64,000 nucleotides of DNA from Segatella albensis DSM 11370 = JCM 12258 (GTDB taxonomy: Bacteria; Bacteroidota; Bacteroidia; Bacteroidales; Bacteroidaceae): the NCBI RefSeq assembly GCF_000426565.1, contig NZ_AUFP01000010.1, positions 1-64,000 on the forward strand, read 5' to 3'. The notes below the pieces were generated by a model, which made no database searches, was not told the DNA's origin, and saw only the letters and a program-made list of their open reading frames with translations. Position 1 is the stretch's first letter. The number at the start of each line of letters is the position of its first letter. The translations under genes were made by a program, and so were the position numbers. Below are positions 16,019 through 26,135 of this stretch, in pieces.

Positions 16019-18430
16019 CTATCTGTTTAAGGTTACAATATTTAACGAGTAAGCAGGAACATGAAGTTCGAGCTTGTCGTTGACAGGTGAAAGAGTTTCG
16101 GTTACGGGGTAAACACGTGTGGGGTGTTCAATGGAGTTTTCATCTGTGGCTTTTGGTGCCGTGAGGCGAGTAGCGTTGGCTGTGTGCACGTTGTATCCGT
16201 TGAGGTTGATGCTGCATGTTGTAGCCTCGCTGCTGGTGTTGGCAATCTTCACGATAACCTTTCCTGTTGTCTCATCGAGTGTTGCTGTTGTGAAAAGTCC
16301 TTGTGTTGTGTTTGGAATGAGTTTTGTTTCGAATAACAGTTCGTTGTCGAGCCATGCTTTCAGGCTGTCGCCGTTTTGCTGCAGGGTTATGTCATACCAG
16401 CGTCCTGTTTCTATTTTTCCGTTCTTTGCGGCTATCTGCATCTTGTCGCCGTTAATAATCTGTTCGATGCCATGCTGGGTGTTGCCCCATCCACCGAGGT
16501 TGAGCCAGCAATAGTTGTTTTCGTCAACGTAGTTGAACACCAGTACAAATCCTTCGGCTCCCGAGTTCTTTCGTGCTCGCATCTTTATTGTGGCGTTGTT
16601 GCCCACGGTGATGTTTCCTATGTTTTGGCACTCTTCTTCGTTGCTGTTCTGGGTGTAGATGTTGTCGGTTTGTTGCCATTGTCCTTTCTTTGGTGTGAAG
16701 GTGATGTTGACTGGTTTGCCGTTGATTTCCTTCAGTTCGAAAGATGATTGTGCTGCCCATGTAGCAAAGCCGATGCTGCTTTTTTGTGGTGCAATGGTGT
16801 TTTGCTCTATAGTTGCGGCGTAAGGGTTGTGCTGGTTCACCTTGAGAATGCGTGTGCCAATGTTGTCGGCCATGAGTTTCTGAACGTAGTATGATGGTGT
16901 GCCGAATGCTTGTTTATGGTTGAACTGTATCATGTCGGGGCGCCATCTCAGGTCGTTCAGGTTGGCAAAAATTGGTGCATAGCTTGCCATTTTCACTACA
17001 TCGCTGTTGTTTTCCATTCCCATCATGAACACAGCTTCGCCTAATGCGGCATTTAGTGAGCCGTTGATGCCGAAGCCTTGTGTAACGGCATATTCGCCCA
17101 CGTAGATGCCGTGTGTGCCTCGTGGGTAGTTGCTGTATTTGTTGAAGTTTCTTGCAAACCATGATGGGTTGCGATAGTAGTGTTCATCGAGCAATTCAAC
17201 GCTTTCGGCTGATTTCCATTTAGGGTCGTCGGTGCCCCATGCCATCACGTTGCCAATGATGTGCATGTTAGGATATTTGGCGAGAATGGCATCGCGGAAG
17301 AGTTTAAAGCGCTTGTAGTAGTTGTCGCTTTGTTGTGTTGGGTCGTCTTGATTGTTTTCGTTGCCAATCTCAATGTATTCGATGTTGTAGGGGGCTGGGT
17401 GTCCGTTCTTTGCGCGAAGTGCTCCATATTTTGTTGTTGCATCTCCGTTGGCATATTCAAGTGCGTTGAGTGTTTCGTCAATCCATGGCTGAATGCTGTC
17501 AACGGGCGTGAAACCTCCGTGCCAGATGCCAACGTTGACAACGTAGAGTGGCTTGGCACCAAGGTCTTCGGCAAGTTGTAGATATTCGTCGAAGCCAATG
17601 CCGTCGGTGGTGCGATAGCCCCAGTTCACGTTCCAATGGCCCGGGCGTTGCTCGATAGGACCAATGGTGCGTTCCCAACGAAAGGCATTGTCTGGACTGT
17701 TTTGTCCTTCAACGAAACAACCTCCTGGGAAGCGGAAAAATTTTGGATGAAGAGCCTTTAGCATTGAGGCTAAGTCGGGACGCATACCGTTCTCTCGGTT
17801 GTTGAATGTTGGAGGGAAAAGGCTCACAACATCGAAATCAACAGTTCCTTTACCATCAGAGGTTATCCACAGACGGGCTTTCTCGTTGTTGGCTAAGGCT
17901 GTTAGCTCAACAGAGTATTTTTTCCACTTATTTGTTATTTTTTCGTTTATTTCGGTGCATGCCACTATTTTCTTTCCGCAGTTGCATGATAGAAATGCCT
18001 TGAGCTTGCCATTGAGCTTGCCTTTAGCCCAGAATGACAGTTTGTAGGTTCGTCCCTGCACAGCGTTTATGCCCCAGAAACCTTCGTTGCTTATTCCAGA
18101 GTTTTCTTTGCCTGTGAAGTTCACTTCGAGAAAGTTTTTCTGTGCTTTGTTCAGTTGTTTTCTTGCATCATTAATAATGTGCATGGTTGCGCCGTTGTGC
18201 GCTTTCCATGAACTAACATCTTTCTCATCATCTTCAAACGAGCGGTTTCTTATGAGTTCGGCATAAAGACCACCATCGGCAGCATGGTTAATGTCTTCAT
18301 AGAAGATACCATATAAATTGGGTGATACTTTGGCTCCTGGCGTGTTGGGATAGATGTCAACTTTCACCTGTGCCTGTGCAAAGGTTGCCGAGAGCAATAG
18401 GGTTGAGATTAATAATGTTTTGGGTTTCAT
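16019..18430 (-). CDS. abfA: GH51 alpha-L-arabinofuranosidase, secreted
   Basis: An 803-residue enzyme releasing terminal alpha-L-arabinofuranose from arabinan or arabinoxylan. A signal peptide ends AQAQ at about residue 21. The N-terminal VSPNLYGIFYEDINHA strand is the family start. A carbohydrate-binding-like beta domain lies at about 50-215. The TIM barrel carries FFRFPGGCFVEG, the acid/base Glu in IEIGNEN (about 360) and the nucleophile Glu in YVGEYAV (about 445). A concanavalin-like segment (about 590-720) and a beta-sandwich finish the protein. It is longer than intracellular GH51 enzymes because of the extra modules. It is transcribed alone, divergent from the fructan regulator, so a link to the fructan locus is not implied. 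Confidence 0.92.
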   Translation of the reverse strand: MKPKTLLISTLLLSATFAQAQVKVDIYPNTPGAKVSPNLYGIFYEDINHAADGGLYAELIRNRSFEDDEKDVSSWKAHNGATMHIINDARKQLNKAQKNFLEVNFTGKENSGISNEGFWGINAVQGRTYKLSFWAKGKLNGKLKAFLSCNCGKKIVACTEINEKITNKWKKYSVELTALANNEKARLWITSDGKGTVDFDVVSLFPPTFNNRENGMRPDLASMLKALHPKFFRFPGGCFVEGQNSPDNAFRWERTIGPIEQRPGHWNVNWGYRTTDGIGFDEYLQLAEDLGAKPLYVVNVGIWHGGFTPVDSIQPWIDETLNALEYANGDATTKYGALRAKNGHPAPYNIEYIEIGNENNQDDPTQQSDNYYKRFKLFRDAILAKYPNMHIIGNVMAWGTDDPKWKSAESVELLDEHYYRNPSWFARNFNKYSNYPRGTHGIYVGEYAVTQGFGINGSLNAALGEAVFMMGMENNSDVVKMASYAPIFANLNDLRWRPDMIQFNHKQAFGTPSYYVQKLMADNIGTRILKVNQHNPYAATIEQNTIAPQKSSIGFATWAAQSSFELKEINGKPVNITFTPKKGQWQQTDNIYTQNSNEEECQNIGNITVGNNATIKMRARKNSGAEGFVLVFNYVDENNYCWLNLGGWGNTQHGIEQIINGDKMQIAAKNGKIETGRWYDITLQQNGDSLKAWLDNELLFETKLIPNTTQGLFTTATLDETTGKVIVKIANTSSEATTCSINLNGYNVHTANATRLTAPKATDENSIEHPTRVYPVTETLSPVNDKLELHVPAYSLNIVTLNR

Positions 18431-18766
18431 GTTATTTTCGTTTTTGTAGTTTCGGGCACAAAGATATTAAAAAATAGTTATTATTCGAGTAGATAGAATA
18501 CTAAAAAAGGGTGGACAAAAAGTGTTTTTATTGTGTTTTCCACTCAAAAGACTCGCTTTTTCATCGTCCGAGCAGTCGGACGCCTTTGGGTAGTCTTTTT
18601 CCTCCCCCTTAGTAATCAAAAAGATAAAAAAACTGCAAGATGCACGAATATTTTCGATTTAATTTGTATTTTTGTCATGTTTTAATCGTTGTTATTCATT
18701 ATTTTAAAGATAACACATGATGGGACAGACATTTAAAACCCATAGTGAATCTTTCTTAAACAATAA
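18431..18766. promoter_or_regulatory. Divergent promoter region, GH51 and fructan regulator
   Basis: A minus-strand -7 element TATCTTTG (18459-18466) serves the GH51 gene, and a plus-strand -7 element TATTTTTG (18667-18674) serves the regulator. Between them CGTCCGA/TCGGACG (18565-18571 with 18576-18582) form a hairpin nested inside AAAAGACT/AGTCTTTT (18546-18553 with 18592-18599). This could be an RNA structure or a terminator remnant. No gene fits here. Confidence 0.6.
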
Positions 18767-21004
18767 GTGATTATGAGCCTTATCAAGAAATATGTTTGGT
18801 TATTTTTAGTCGCATTATTATTCGCATGCAATAAGCATAAAACCTACAATATTGGAGTTTCTCAATGTTCAAGTGGTGCATGGCGCGATAAAATGAACAT
18901 GGAACTGTTGGCTGCTCACCGTTTGTATGATAGCGAGGCCGACATATCTATAGCCAACTGTCACGAAGACCCTTCTTTGCAGGTTAAGCAGATCGACAGT
19001 TTGATTGATGCCAATGTTGATTTGCTTATCGTGGCACCTTATGAATACACCCAGCTTGCTTCTTCTCTTGAAAAAGCGCAGAAGAAAGGCATTCCAGTGG
19101 TGTTGTTTGATAGAAAAACACAGTCTGACAACTATACAGCCTTTATCGGTGGTGACAACGAAGATGCAGGAAACAAACTTGCAAGTTATGCTGTGCACAT
19201 GATAGAGAATAATATTGTGAACCCTGTTGGCAGAAAACCTATCGCGTGGGAAATGACAGGGCAACTGTCGATGTCGCCTGCTCAGGATCGCCATAAAGGC
19301 TTTAGCAAGGTCATTAAGCAGCATGATATAGATTATTTTTATACCGAAACCAACTGGACACCTGAAGATTGCTATCGACAGATGAAAAAATATCTGCAAG
19401 AAGGAAAGCAAGTTGACATAGTGTTCTGCCATAGCGACATCTGTGCCGTTGCTGCATACAATGCAGCAAAGGAACTGGGACAAGAGAAAAACATAAAATT
19501 CCTGGGAGTGGATGGCATTCCAGGCCACGATGGAGGTTTGCAGCAGGTTAAAGACGGAATACTCGCCGGCACATATATCTATCCAACTCATGGTGAGGAA
19601 ATTATTCAGTTGGCTCTTGATATTCTTGACAAGAAACCTTTTAAGAAAAACAGCTTCATCAAAAGTTTTGTGGTAACTCCACAGAATGTTGATGATATAA
19701 TAATGAGTAGCGACCAGCTTTTAAAGCAGAACGACTATCTTGTCACCATTCAAAAGAAACTTGATAATTATCTTGGACTTTATCACCTTCAGCGCAACAT
19801 ATTATATATAGCTGTAGTAGCTATCTTTTTGCTGTTGATAGCATTAATTATCATATGGAAAGCTGTGAAAGCCATTAAGCGATCAAACAGGAAATATCGT
19901 GAGATGAGCGAAAAGATGAAACAGCTCAATGATGAACAGACAAAGTTTTATACTAACGCAAGTCATCAGTTGAAAACACCTTTGACCCTTATCACTGGCC
20001 CACTGAAGGTGTTGGCTGAAAAAAAATCAATGACAGGCGATGAGCATGAACTCTTTGATATACTAACCCGAAATGTAGAAAATCTCGATGCTTTGGTGTC
20101 TGATGTTATCAATTTCCGCAAGCAGGTTGACGATGCCATTGCCGATGACACAGTTAGTTCAGCCATTGAACAACCAGAGGTATTACACGATGATGTTAAA
20201 GAAGGCCACACCGGATTGTTGCTGCGTGCTGATAGCGAAGAACTGGCAACGTTATTGGTTGTTGACGACAATGCCGATATGCGCAAATACCTCAAGGCAT
20301 TGCTTTCTAATAACTACTATATCATTGAAGCTTCAGATGGTGAAAGCGGATTGCGTCTTGCACGTGAGAGCGTGCCCGATTTGATCATCAGCGATGTGAT
20401 GATGCCTGTTATGGACGGATTGCAATTCTGCAAGCGCATAAAAGAAGATAGCATAACAAGTCATATTCCTGTGATACTTCTAACAGCCCGAAGTGACGAG
20501 CAACAACAGATAGAAGGATTTGAACATGGTGCCGATGCTTATCTCATCAAACCATTCAATGCGCAATATTTACTTGTTCGCATTGTGAATTTGTTGCAGG
20601 GACGCGAAAAACTTCGTAAAGCATTCAGCGAAAAAGCAGAAAAAGCCCCACTCTTAACAGATACTCCAGCCGAACAGTTGAGCACTCCTGCAAGTCGTTT
20701 CCTTGATTCGCTTAAAGAAGTTGTAGATAAGCACATTTCAGACACCCATTTGAAAATGGACGATTTGGGCGAAGAACTTGGTATGAGCAGAGTGCAGCTT
20801 TATAGAAAAGTAAAGGCACTTACAGGCTTGTCGCCAGTGGAATTGTTGCGTAAGATAAGATTGCAGAAAGCCTATTCCTTGCTGCTTAACAGCGATATGA
20901 CAATATCAGAGATAGCTTATGAGGTGGGCTTTGGAACGCCAAGCTATTTCTCATCATGTTTCAAGAAACAATACGATAAATATCCTACCGATGTAAGAAA
21001 GTAA
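18767..21004 (+). CDS. Fructan-locus hybrid sensor/AraC regulator lacking a HATPase domain
   Basis: A 745-residue membrane regulator. An N-terminal signal or lipoprotein-like segment (LLFACN) precedes a LacI-type periplasmic sugar-binding domain (about 28-320), as in the fructose-sensing Bacteroides protein BT1754. A membrane helix lies at about 345-367. A DHp helix with FYTNASHQLKTPLTL has its His near residue 400. The sequence then passes through about 35 residues of acidic linker straight into a receiver domain (LLVVDDNADMRKY, ISDVMMPVMDG with Asp near 543, LLTARSDE) and an AraC HTH (ISEIAYEVGFGTPSYFSSCF). No N, G1 or G2 boxes of a HATPase exist. It is directly upstream of susC and presumably activates the fructan operon. 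Confidence 0.88.
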   Translation: MIMSLIKKYVWLFLVALLFACNKHKTYNIGVSQCSSGAWRDKMNMELLAAHRLYDSEADISIANCHEDPSLQVKQIDSLIDANVDLLIVAPYEYTQLASSLEKAQKKGIPVVLFDRKTQSDNYTAFIGGDNEDAGNKLASYAVHMIENNIVNPVGRKPIAWEMTGQLSMSPAQDRHKGFSKVIKQHDIDYFYTETNWTPEDCYRQMKKYLQEGKQVDIVFCHSDICAVAAYNAAKELGQEKNIKFLGVDGIPGHDGGLQQVKDGILAGTYIYPTHGEEIIQLALDILDKKPFKKNSFIKSFVVTPQNVDDIIMSSDQLLKQNDYLVTIQKKLDNYLGLYHLQRNILYIAVVAIFLLLIALIIIWKAVKAIKRSNRKYREMSEKMKQLNDEQTKFYTNASHQLKTPLTLITGPLKVLAEKKSMTGDEHELFDILTRNVENLDALVSDVINFRKQVDDAIADDTVSSAIEQPEVLHDDVKEGHTGLLLRADSEELATLLVVDDNADMRKYLKALLSNNYYIIEASDGESGLRLARESVPDLIISDVMMPVMDGLQFCKRIKEDSITSHIPVILLTARSDEQQQIEGFEHGADAYLIKPFNAQYLLVRIVNLLQGREKLRKAFSEKAEKAPLLTDTPAEQLSTPASRFLDSLKEVVDKHISDTHLKMDDLGEELGMSRVQLYRKVKALTGLSPVELLRKIRLQKAYSLLLNSDMTISEIAYEVGFGTPSYFSSCFKKQYDKYPTDVRK

Positions 21005-21022
21005 CACATTTTACTTTATTAA

Positions 21023-21102
21023 CAACAATTGTTGCATGTAACATTTGTTGCTTCTTTCGAACGATTTTAGAGAGTTAATGTAATATAACTGATGTAAATT
21101 TG
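21023..21102 (+). promoter_or_regulatory. SusC operon promoter with operator candidates
   Basis: CAACAATTGTTG (21023-21034) is a perfect palindrome. TTGTTGC occurs twice as a direct repeat (21029-21035 and 21045-21051), the arrangement expected for an AraC-type regulator. TAAATTTG (21095-21102) is a perfect -7 element, 42 bp before the SusC start. Regulator binding is inferred. Confidence 0.6.
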
Positions 21103-21143
21103 CCAAAAAAAGCTAATTACATTAATAACTAAAAACGTTTCGA

Positions 21144-24100
21144 ATGAAGAATCTAACGAGAATCCTAATGAGTATTGCACTCATGATGGTATGTGTTGCT
21201 GCAAGCGCACAGAGCATTGATGTCAGCGGAACAGTTCTGGAACCAACAGGTGAGCCGGTAATTGGAGCCACTGTCATGCAAAAGGGCACAAATAATGGTG
21301 CTGTGACCGATATTGATGGTAAATTTAGTTTTAAAGCTCCTCAAGGTTCGGTAATTGTAGTTTCTTATATTGGGTTTGCTACTCAAGAAGTAGCTGCTGC
21401 TCCAAATCTTCGTATCACATTACAGGAAGAGGCAAACAACCTTAACGAAGTTGTTGTAACAGGTTACACCACTCAGCGCAAGGCTGATCTCACAGGTGCA
21501 ATCTCGGTCGTTAACATGAAAGACATTGCAAAGCAAAATGAGAACAACCCTATTAAAGCAATGCAAGGTCGTGTACCAGGAATGAACATTTCTGCCGATG
21601 GATCACCATCAGGTGCAGCAACTGTTCGTATTCGTGGTAATGGTACATTGAACGACAATGATCCACTTTACATTATTGATGGTGTGCCAACAAAGTCGGG
21701 TATGCACGAGTTGAATGGTAATGATATCGAGAGCATCCAGGTTTTGAAGGATGCCGCTTCGGCATCAATCTATGGTTCACGTGCTGCCAATGGTGTAATC
21801 ATTATCACCACAAAGAAAGGTAAAGAGGGTGTTGTACGTGTAAACCTCGATGCAAGTATCTCAGCATCAATGTATGCCCACAAGATGAAAGTGCTTAATG
21901 CCAAGCAGTGGGGACAGGCTTTCTGGCAGGCAAATGTAAACGATGGCCTCGATCCTAACAACAATTCTTTGGGTTATCATTTTGATTGGGCTTATGATCA
22001 GAATGGTGTTCCACAGCTTAATGGCATCTCTATGCAGAAATATCTTGATGCGGGTAGTACAATCCCAGCTTCTGATACTGACTGGATGGACGAAACCACT
22101 CGTACGGGTTTCATTCAAAACTATAATGTAAGTGTAAGCAATGGTAACGAGAAAGGTTCAAGCTATCTTTCTTTAGGTTACTATAAGAATATAGGTGTTA
22201 TTAAAACCACCGATTTCAATAGAATCTCAGCCCGTGTAAATACAGATTACAAACTCTTGGGCAATTTCCTTACAATAGGTGAAAATCTCACAATTAATCG
22301 CACATCTGAAGTAGGTGCTCCTGGTGGATTCCTGGGTAATGTGCTTCAGTATCATCCTGCATTCCCTGTATATAATACAAAGGGTGAATATGCAAACCTT
22401 ACTGGTAGTTTCTCAGATCGTGAAAACCCAGTAGAGGTTCTGCAGCGTAACAAAGACAACCGCTACACATATTGGCGTTTGTTTGGCGATGTTCATTTGA
22501 ATTTCAACATTACCAAGAATTTTGTTATTCGCACCACAGCAGGTATTGACTATGCACAGAAAGAACAGCGCTTCTTCACTTATCCTATTGCTAATGGTAA
22601 TGTAGCCAACGACGAGAATGCCGTTGAAGCAAAACAGGAACATTGGACAAAGTGGATGTGGAATGCTGTTGCTACTTATAATCTTGAAATAGGACAGCAT
22701 CGTGCTGATGCTCTTCTTGGTATGGAGTTAAACCGTCAAGACAATACATGGTTCAGCGGTAAGCGTTATGGTTTTGCCATAAACACTCCAGACTATATGT
22801 GGCCTGATGCTGGTGTTGGAGAGCAGCGCGCATTTGGTGCTGGTGACGGTTTCTCACTTGTTTCTTTCTTCGGTAAGCTGAACTATAACTATGCTGATCG
22901 TTATATGGCAAGTGTTACTGTACGTCGTGATGGTTCAAGCCGTTTCGGTAAGAACAACCGTTATGGTACATTCCCATCAGTGTCTCTTGGATGGCGCATT
23001 AGTCAGGAAAAGTTCATGCACAAAGCATCATCATGGCTTTCTGATTTGAAGCTCCGTGCTTCTTGGGGACAGACTGGTAATCAGGAAATCAGCAACACAG
23101 CTCGCTACACTCTTTATGTTTCTAACTATGGCGAAGCTAACTTTGGTGGACAGAGCTACGGTACATCTTATGACATTGCTGGTACAAACGGCGGACAGGC
23201 TCTTGCTTCAGGCTTTAAGCGTAACCAGTTGGGTAACGATGATATTAAATGGGAAACAACAACCCAGACTAATATAGGTCTTGATTTTGGTTTCTTCAAT
23301 CAAGCTCTCTATGGTAGTATCGAGTGGTATCACAAGAAAACTACCGACATTCTTGTAAACATGCCAGGTATTGGTGTAATGGGCGAAGGTAGCAGCATGT
23401 GGATTAATGCAGGTGAAATGCTCAACCGTGGTTTTGAGTTTAATGCAGGCTACCGTAACCACATTGGCGATTTTAGTTATGACATTACAGGTAATATTGG
23501 TACAAACCATAATGAGGTAACCAAACTTCCAGAGACAATAGCAGCTGCAGGTACCTTTGGTGGTAGCGGCGTGTTCAGCGTTGTTGGTCATCCAATGAAC
23601 TCTTATGTAGGCTATGTTTATGATGGCATTTTCAAGAGTCAGGAAGAAGTTGACAATCATGCTGTTCAGGAAGGAGCAGGCGTAGGTCGTATGCGTTTTA
23701 AGGATCTTAACAAAGATGGTGTTATCAACACAGCCGACCAAGATTGGATCTATAATCCAAACCCATCTTTCACTTATGGATTGAACATTTATCTGCAGTA
23801 TAAGAATTTCGACCTCACAATGTTCTGGCAGGGTGTGCAGGGAGTAGATGTACTAACTACAGTGCGTCCTGGTGATGACACTAATGGTGGTTACAAAGTG
23901 CAGACCGATCTTTGGGCAGGTGTAAACGTACCATTCCTTAATAAGGGTGATCGTGTTCTTGATGCTTGGACTCCTAATAATATGGGTTCTAATATTCCTG
24001 CTCTCTCTACTTACGACAACAACAATGAAAAGCGTTTCTCTTCTTACTATGTTGAAGATGGCAGTTTCTTGAAGTTGCGCACCATTCAGTTAGGTTATAA

Positions 24101-24275
24101 TTTCTCAGATGCATTTGCAAAGAAGTTGTGTTTGACAAAGGTTCGTATGTACTTCTCAGCACAGAACTTGCTCACAATCAAGAGTAAGAACTTCACAGGT
24201 GTTGATCCTGAGAATGCACTCTTTGGTTATCCAATTCCTCTGAACCTTACATTTGGTGTTAATGTTTCTTTCTAA
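21144..24275 (+). CDS. SusC-type TonB-dependent fructan transporter
   Basis: A 1043-residue outer-membrane receptor. A signal peptide (about 1-22, ending ASAQ) is followed by a carboxypeptidase-regulatory-like domain (about 25-105, VSGTVLEPTGEPVIGATVM), then a TonB box region and plug (VVVTGYTTQRKADLTGAI, RIRGNGTLNDNDPLYIIDG, SIYGSRAANGVIIITTKKG), then the long beta-barrel ending in Phe. It imports oligosaccharides that its SusD partner binds at the surface. It is the first structural gene of the fructan operon, and order and partners match the Bacteroides levan locus (BT1763 equivalent). Confidence 0.95.
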   Translation: MKNLTRILMSIALMMVCVAASAQSIDVSGTVLEPTGEPVIGATVMQKGTNNGAVTDIDGKFSFKAPQGSVIVVSYIGFATQEVAAAPNLRITLQEEANNLNEVVVTGYTTQRKADLTGAISVVNMKDIAKQNENNPIKAMQGRVPGMNISADGSPSGAATVRIRGNGTLNDNDPLYIIDGVPTKSGMHELNGNDIESIQVLKDAASASIYGSRAANGVIIITTKKGKEGVVRVNLDASISASMYAHKMKVLNAKQWGQAFWQANVNDGLDPNNNSLGYHFDWAYDQNGVPQLNGISMQKYLDAGSTIPASDTDWMDETTRTGFIQNYNVSVSNGNEKGSSYLSLGYYKNIGVIKTTDFNRISARVNTDYKLLGNFLTIGENLTINRTSEVGAPGGFLGNVLQYHPAFPVYNTKGEYANLTGSFSDRENPVEVLQRNKDNRYTYWRLFGDVHLNFNITKNFVIRTTAGIDYAQKEQRFFTYPIANGNVANDENAVEAKQEHWTKWMWNAVATYNLEIGQHRADALLGMELNRQDNTWFSGKRYGFAINTPDYMWPDAGVGEQRAFGAGDGFSLVSFFGKLNYNYADRYMASVTVRRDGSSRFGKNNRYGTFPSVSLGWRISQEKFMHKASSWLSDLKLRASWGQTGNQEISNTARYTLYVSNYGEANFGGQSYGTSYDIAGTNGGQALASGFKRNQLGNDDIKWETTTQTNIGLDFGFFNQALYGSIEWYHKKTTDILVNMPGIGVMGEGSSMWINAGEMLNRGFEFNAGYRNHIGDFSYDITGNIGTNHNEVTKLPETIAAAGTFGGSGVFSVVGHPMNSYVGYVYDGIFKSQEEVDNHAVQEGAGVGRMRFKDLNKDGVINTADQDWIYNPNPSFTYGLNIYLQYKNFDLTMFWQGVQGVDVLTTVRPGDDTNGGYKVQTDLWAGVNVPFLNKGDRVLDAWTPNNMGSNIPALSTYDNNNEKRFSSYYVEDGSFLKLRTIQLGYNFSDAFAKKLCLTKVRMYFSAQNLLTIKSKNFTGVDPENALFGYPIPLNLTFGVNVSF

Positions 24276-24318
24276 TAAATGGTATAGTTTAGAAAACAAA
24301 GAATTAAAGATTACAATT

Positions 24319-26079
24319 ATGAAATCAAATACATTATATACAAAGGTTATGAAGGCAGCATTGATACCATCATGTCTTCTTGCCGTTTCATTGTTGTCAA
24401 GCTGTGAATCTTTCCTCGACGACCAGGAGCCTCAGGCTACATTGTCTGACGAGGAAGTTTCTAAGCCTGCATACGTTGACAATATGGTGACATCTGCTTA
24501 TGCAATCTTTACAACTGCAGAAGATATCAACTCATCGTTCTCAATGTGGAACTATGATGTTCGATCTGACGATGCATATAAAGGTGGTTCAACAACTAAT
24601 GATGGTGATGTGTTTCATCAGCTTGAAGTAGGGCAGGGTATTCTTACCACCAACTGGAACATCAATGATATGTGGGTGCGCCTTTATAATGCTATCTCAC
24701 GTGTAAATGCAGCTATTAAGGCTATTGAAACAACAGATGATTCTTATGCCCTCAAGGCAGAGCGCTTGGCAGAGATGAAATTCTTGCGTGCTTATGGTCA
24801 TTTCCTTGCAAAGCGTCTTTACAAGAATATTCCTTTTGTAATGTCAACCAGTCTTACTCGTGAAGATTATAATAATCTGTCAAACACCGAGTATAGTAAT
24901 GACGCAGGTTGGGCAATTATAGCACAGGAATTGGAAGAGGCTTATAAGGTGCTTCCTGTAAAGCAGGCTGATAAGGGCCGTCCTACAAAGGCTGCTGCAG
25001 CAGCATTCCTTACAAAGGTTTATCTTTATAAGGCATATCGCCAGGACGATGCTAACTCAAATCAGATAACCTCTATCAATCAAGACGATTTGGAGAAAGT
25101 GTTAGAGTATTCTAATCCATCTATCTACACATCGGCTGGTTATGGATTGGAAACCGATATTCATAACAACTTCCGTCCTGAAGACCAATACGAGAATGGT
25201 TGTGAGTCAATCTGGGCTATGCAGTATTCTCGCAACGATGGTTCTACTTATGGTAATCTGAACTGGAGCTATGGTCTTATTGTTCCAAATATTCCAGATG
25301 TAACAAATGGTGGATGCGATTTCTATAAGCCTTCACAGAATCTTGTTAATGCTTTCAAGACAAATGCTGATGGCTTACCAATGATAGACACCTATAACAA
25401 TAAAAATTATGATAAGGCTGTTGATAATGCCGATCCACGCCTTTTCCTTACTGTAGGTATCACTGGTTTGCCTTATGAGTTCAATAAAGATTTCATTATG
25501 GACAGAAGTTCTGCATGGAGTCGTTCTGGTGGTCTTTATGGATATAATGTAACATTGAAGCAGAATGTTGATCCTGCACTCATTGGCACATATCTCATCC
25601 AGGGCTCTTATTGGGCAAGTTCAATGAATCGTATTGTGTTCCGTTATGCTGATGTTGTTCTTGAACGTGCAGAGGCAGAGGCACAGTTAGGCCATGTTCA
25701 AGAGGCTATTGATCTTGTTAACCAGATTCGTAGTCGTGCTGCTGGTTCTACTCAGATGATAGCTGATTATCCTAACAAGTATGGCGTTCATTTCTATTGC
25801 AAGAACTACACAGGTTCTTACTCAAAGGATGAAGCCATCAAGATTGTTAAGATGGAGCGTCGTTTGGAGTTGGCAATGGAAGGCGAGCGCTTCTTCGACC
25901 TTGTTCGTTGGGGTGATGCACAGAGCGTTCTAACCAATTATTTTGCGAAAGAGAAAGAACGTGTTACATTCTTGAGTGATGCACAGTTTACAGCTAACAA
26001 GAATGAATATCTGCCTATTCCACATACACAGATTTCTTCTTCTAATGGTCACTACAAGCAGAATGTAGGTAATTGGTAA
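24319..26079 (+). CDS. SusD-type glycan-binding lipoprotein
   Basis: A 586-residue surface lipoprotein. I chose the ATG at 24319 because it gives a clean lipoprotein signal with the lipobox LLSSC at Cys29; the upstream in-frame ATG at 24253 lies inside susC. The FLDDQEPQATLSDEE start and the tetratricopeptide-like core (FLRAYGHFLAKRLY) are typical RagB/SusD. The C-terminal RRLELAMEGERFFDLVRWGD block is the family hallmark. It forms a lid on the SusC barrel and captures fructan chains. It starts 43 bp downstream of susC. Confidence 0.95.
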   Translation: MKSNTLYTKVMKAALIPSCLLAVSLLSSCESFLDDQEPQATLSDEEVSKPAYVDNMVTSAYAIFTTAEDINSSFSMWNYDVRSDDAYKGGSTTNDGDVFHQLEVGQGILTTNWNINDMWVRLYNAISRVNAAIKAIETTDDSYALKAERLAEMKFLRAYGHFLAKRLYKNIPFVMSTSLTREDYNNLSNTEYSNDAGWAIIAQELEEAYKVLPVKQADKGRPTKAAAAAFLTKVYLYKAYRQDDANSNQITSINQDDLEKVLEYSNPSIYTSAGYGLETDIHNNFRPEDQYENGCESIWAMQYSRNDGSTYGNLNWSYGLIVPNIPDVTNGGCDFYKPSQNLVNAFKTNADGLPMIDTYNNKNYDKAVDNADPRLFLTVGITGLPYEFNKDFIMDRSSAWSRSGGLYGYNVTLKQNVDPALIGTYLIQGSYWASSMNRIVFRYADVVLERAEAEAQLGHVQEAIDLVNQIRSRAAGSTQMIADYPNKYGVHFYCKNYTGSYSKDEAIKIVKMERRLELAMEGERFFDLVRWGDAQSVLTNYFAKEKERVTFLSDAQFTANKNEYLPIPHTQISSSNGHYKQNVGNW

Positions 26080-26135
26080 TCTGCAGTTTAGTGTTAGGGA
26101 AAATATTTCGCTAATGAATTTAGAATCATCAAATT

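Noticed and set aside
16019-18430. GH51 gene as part of the fructan utilisation locus
   Set aside because: It is divergent with its own promoter and acts on arabinose polymers; nothing in sequence ties it to fructan regulation.
18869-19591. 240-codon open frame antisense to the fructan regulator
   Set aside because: Fully overlapped by the sensor domain, with no start signal or domain.
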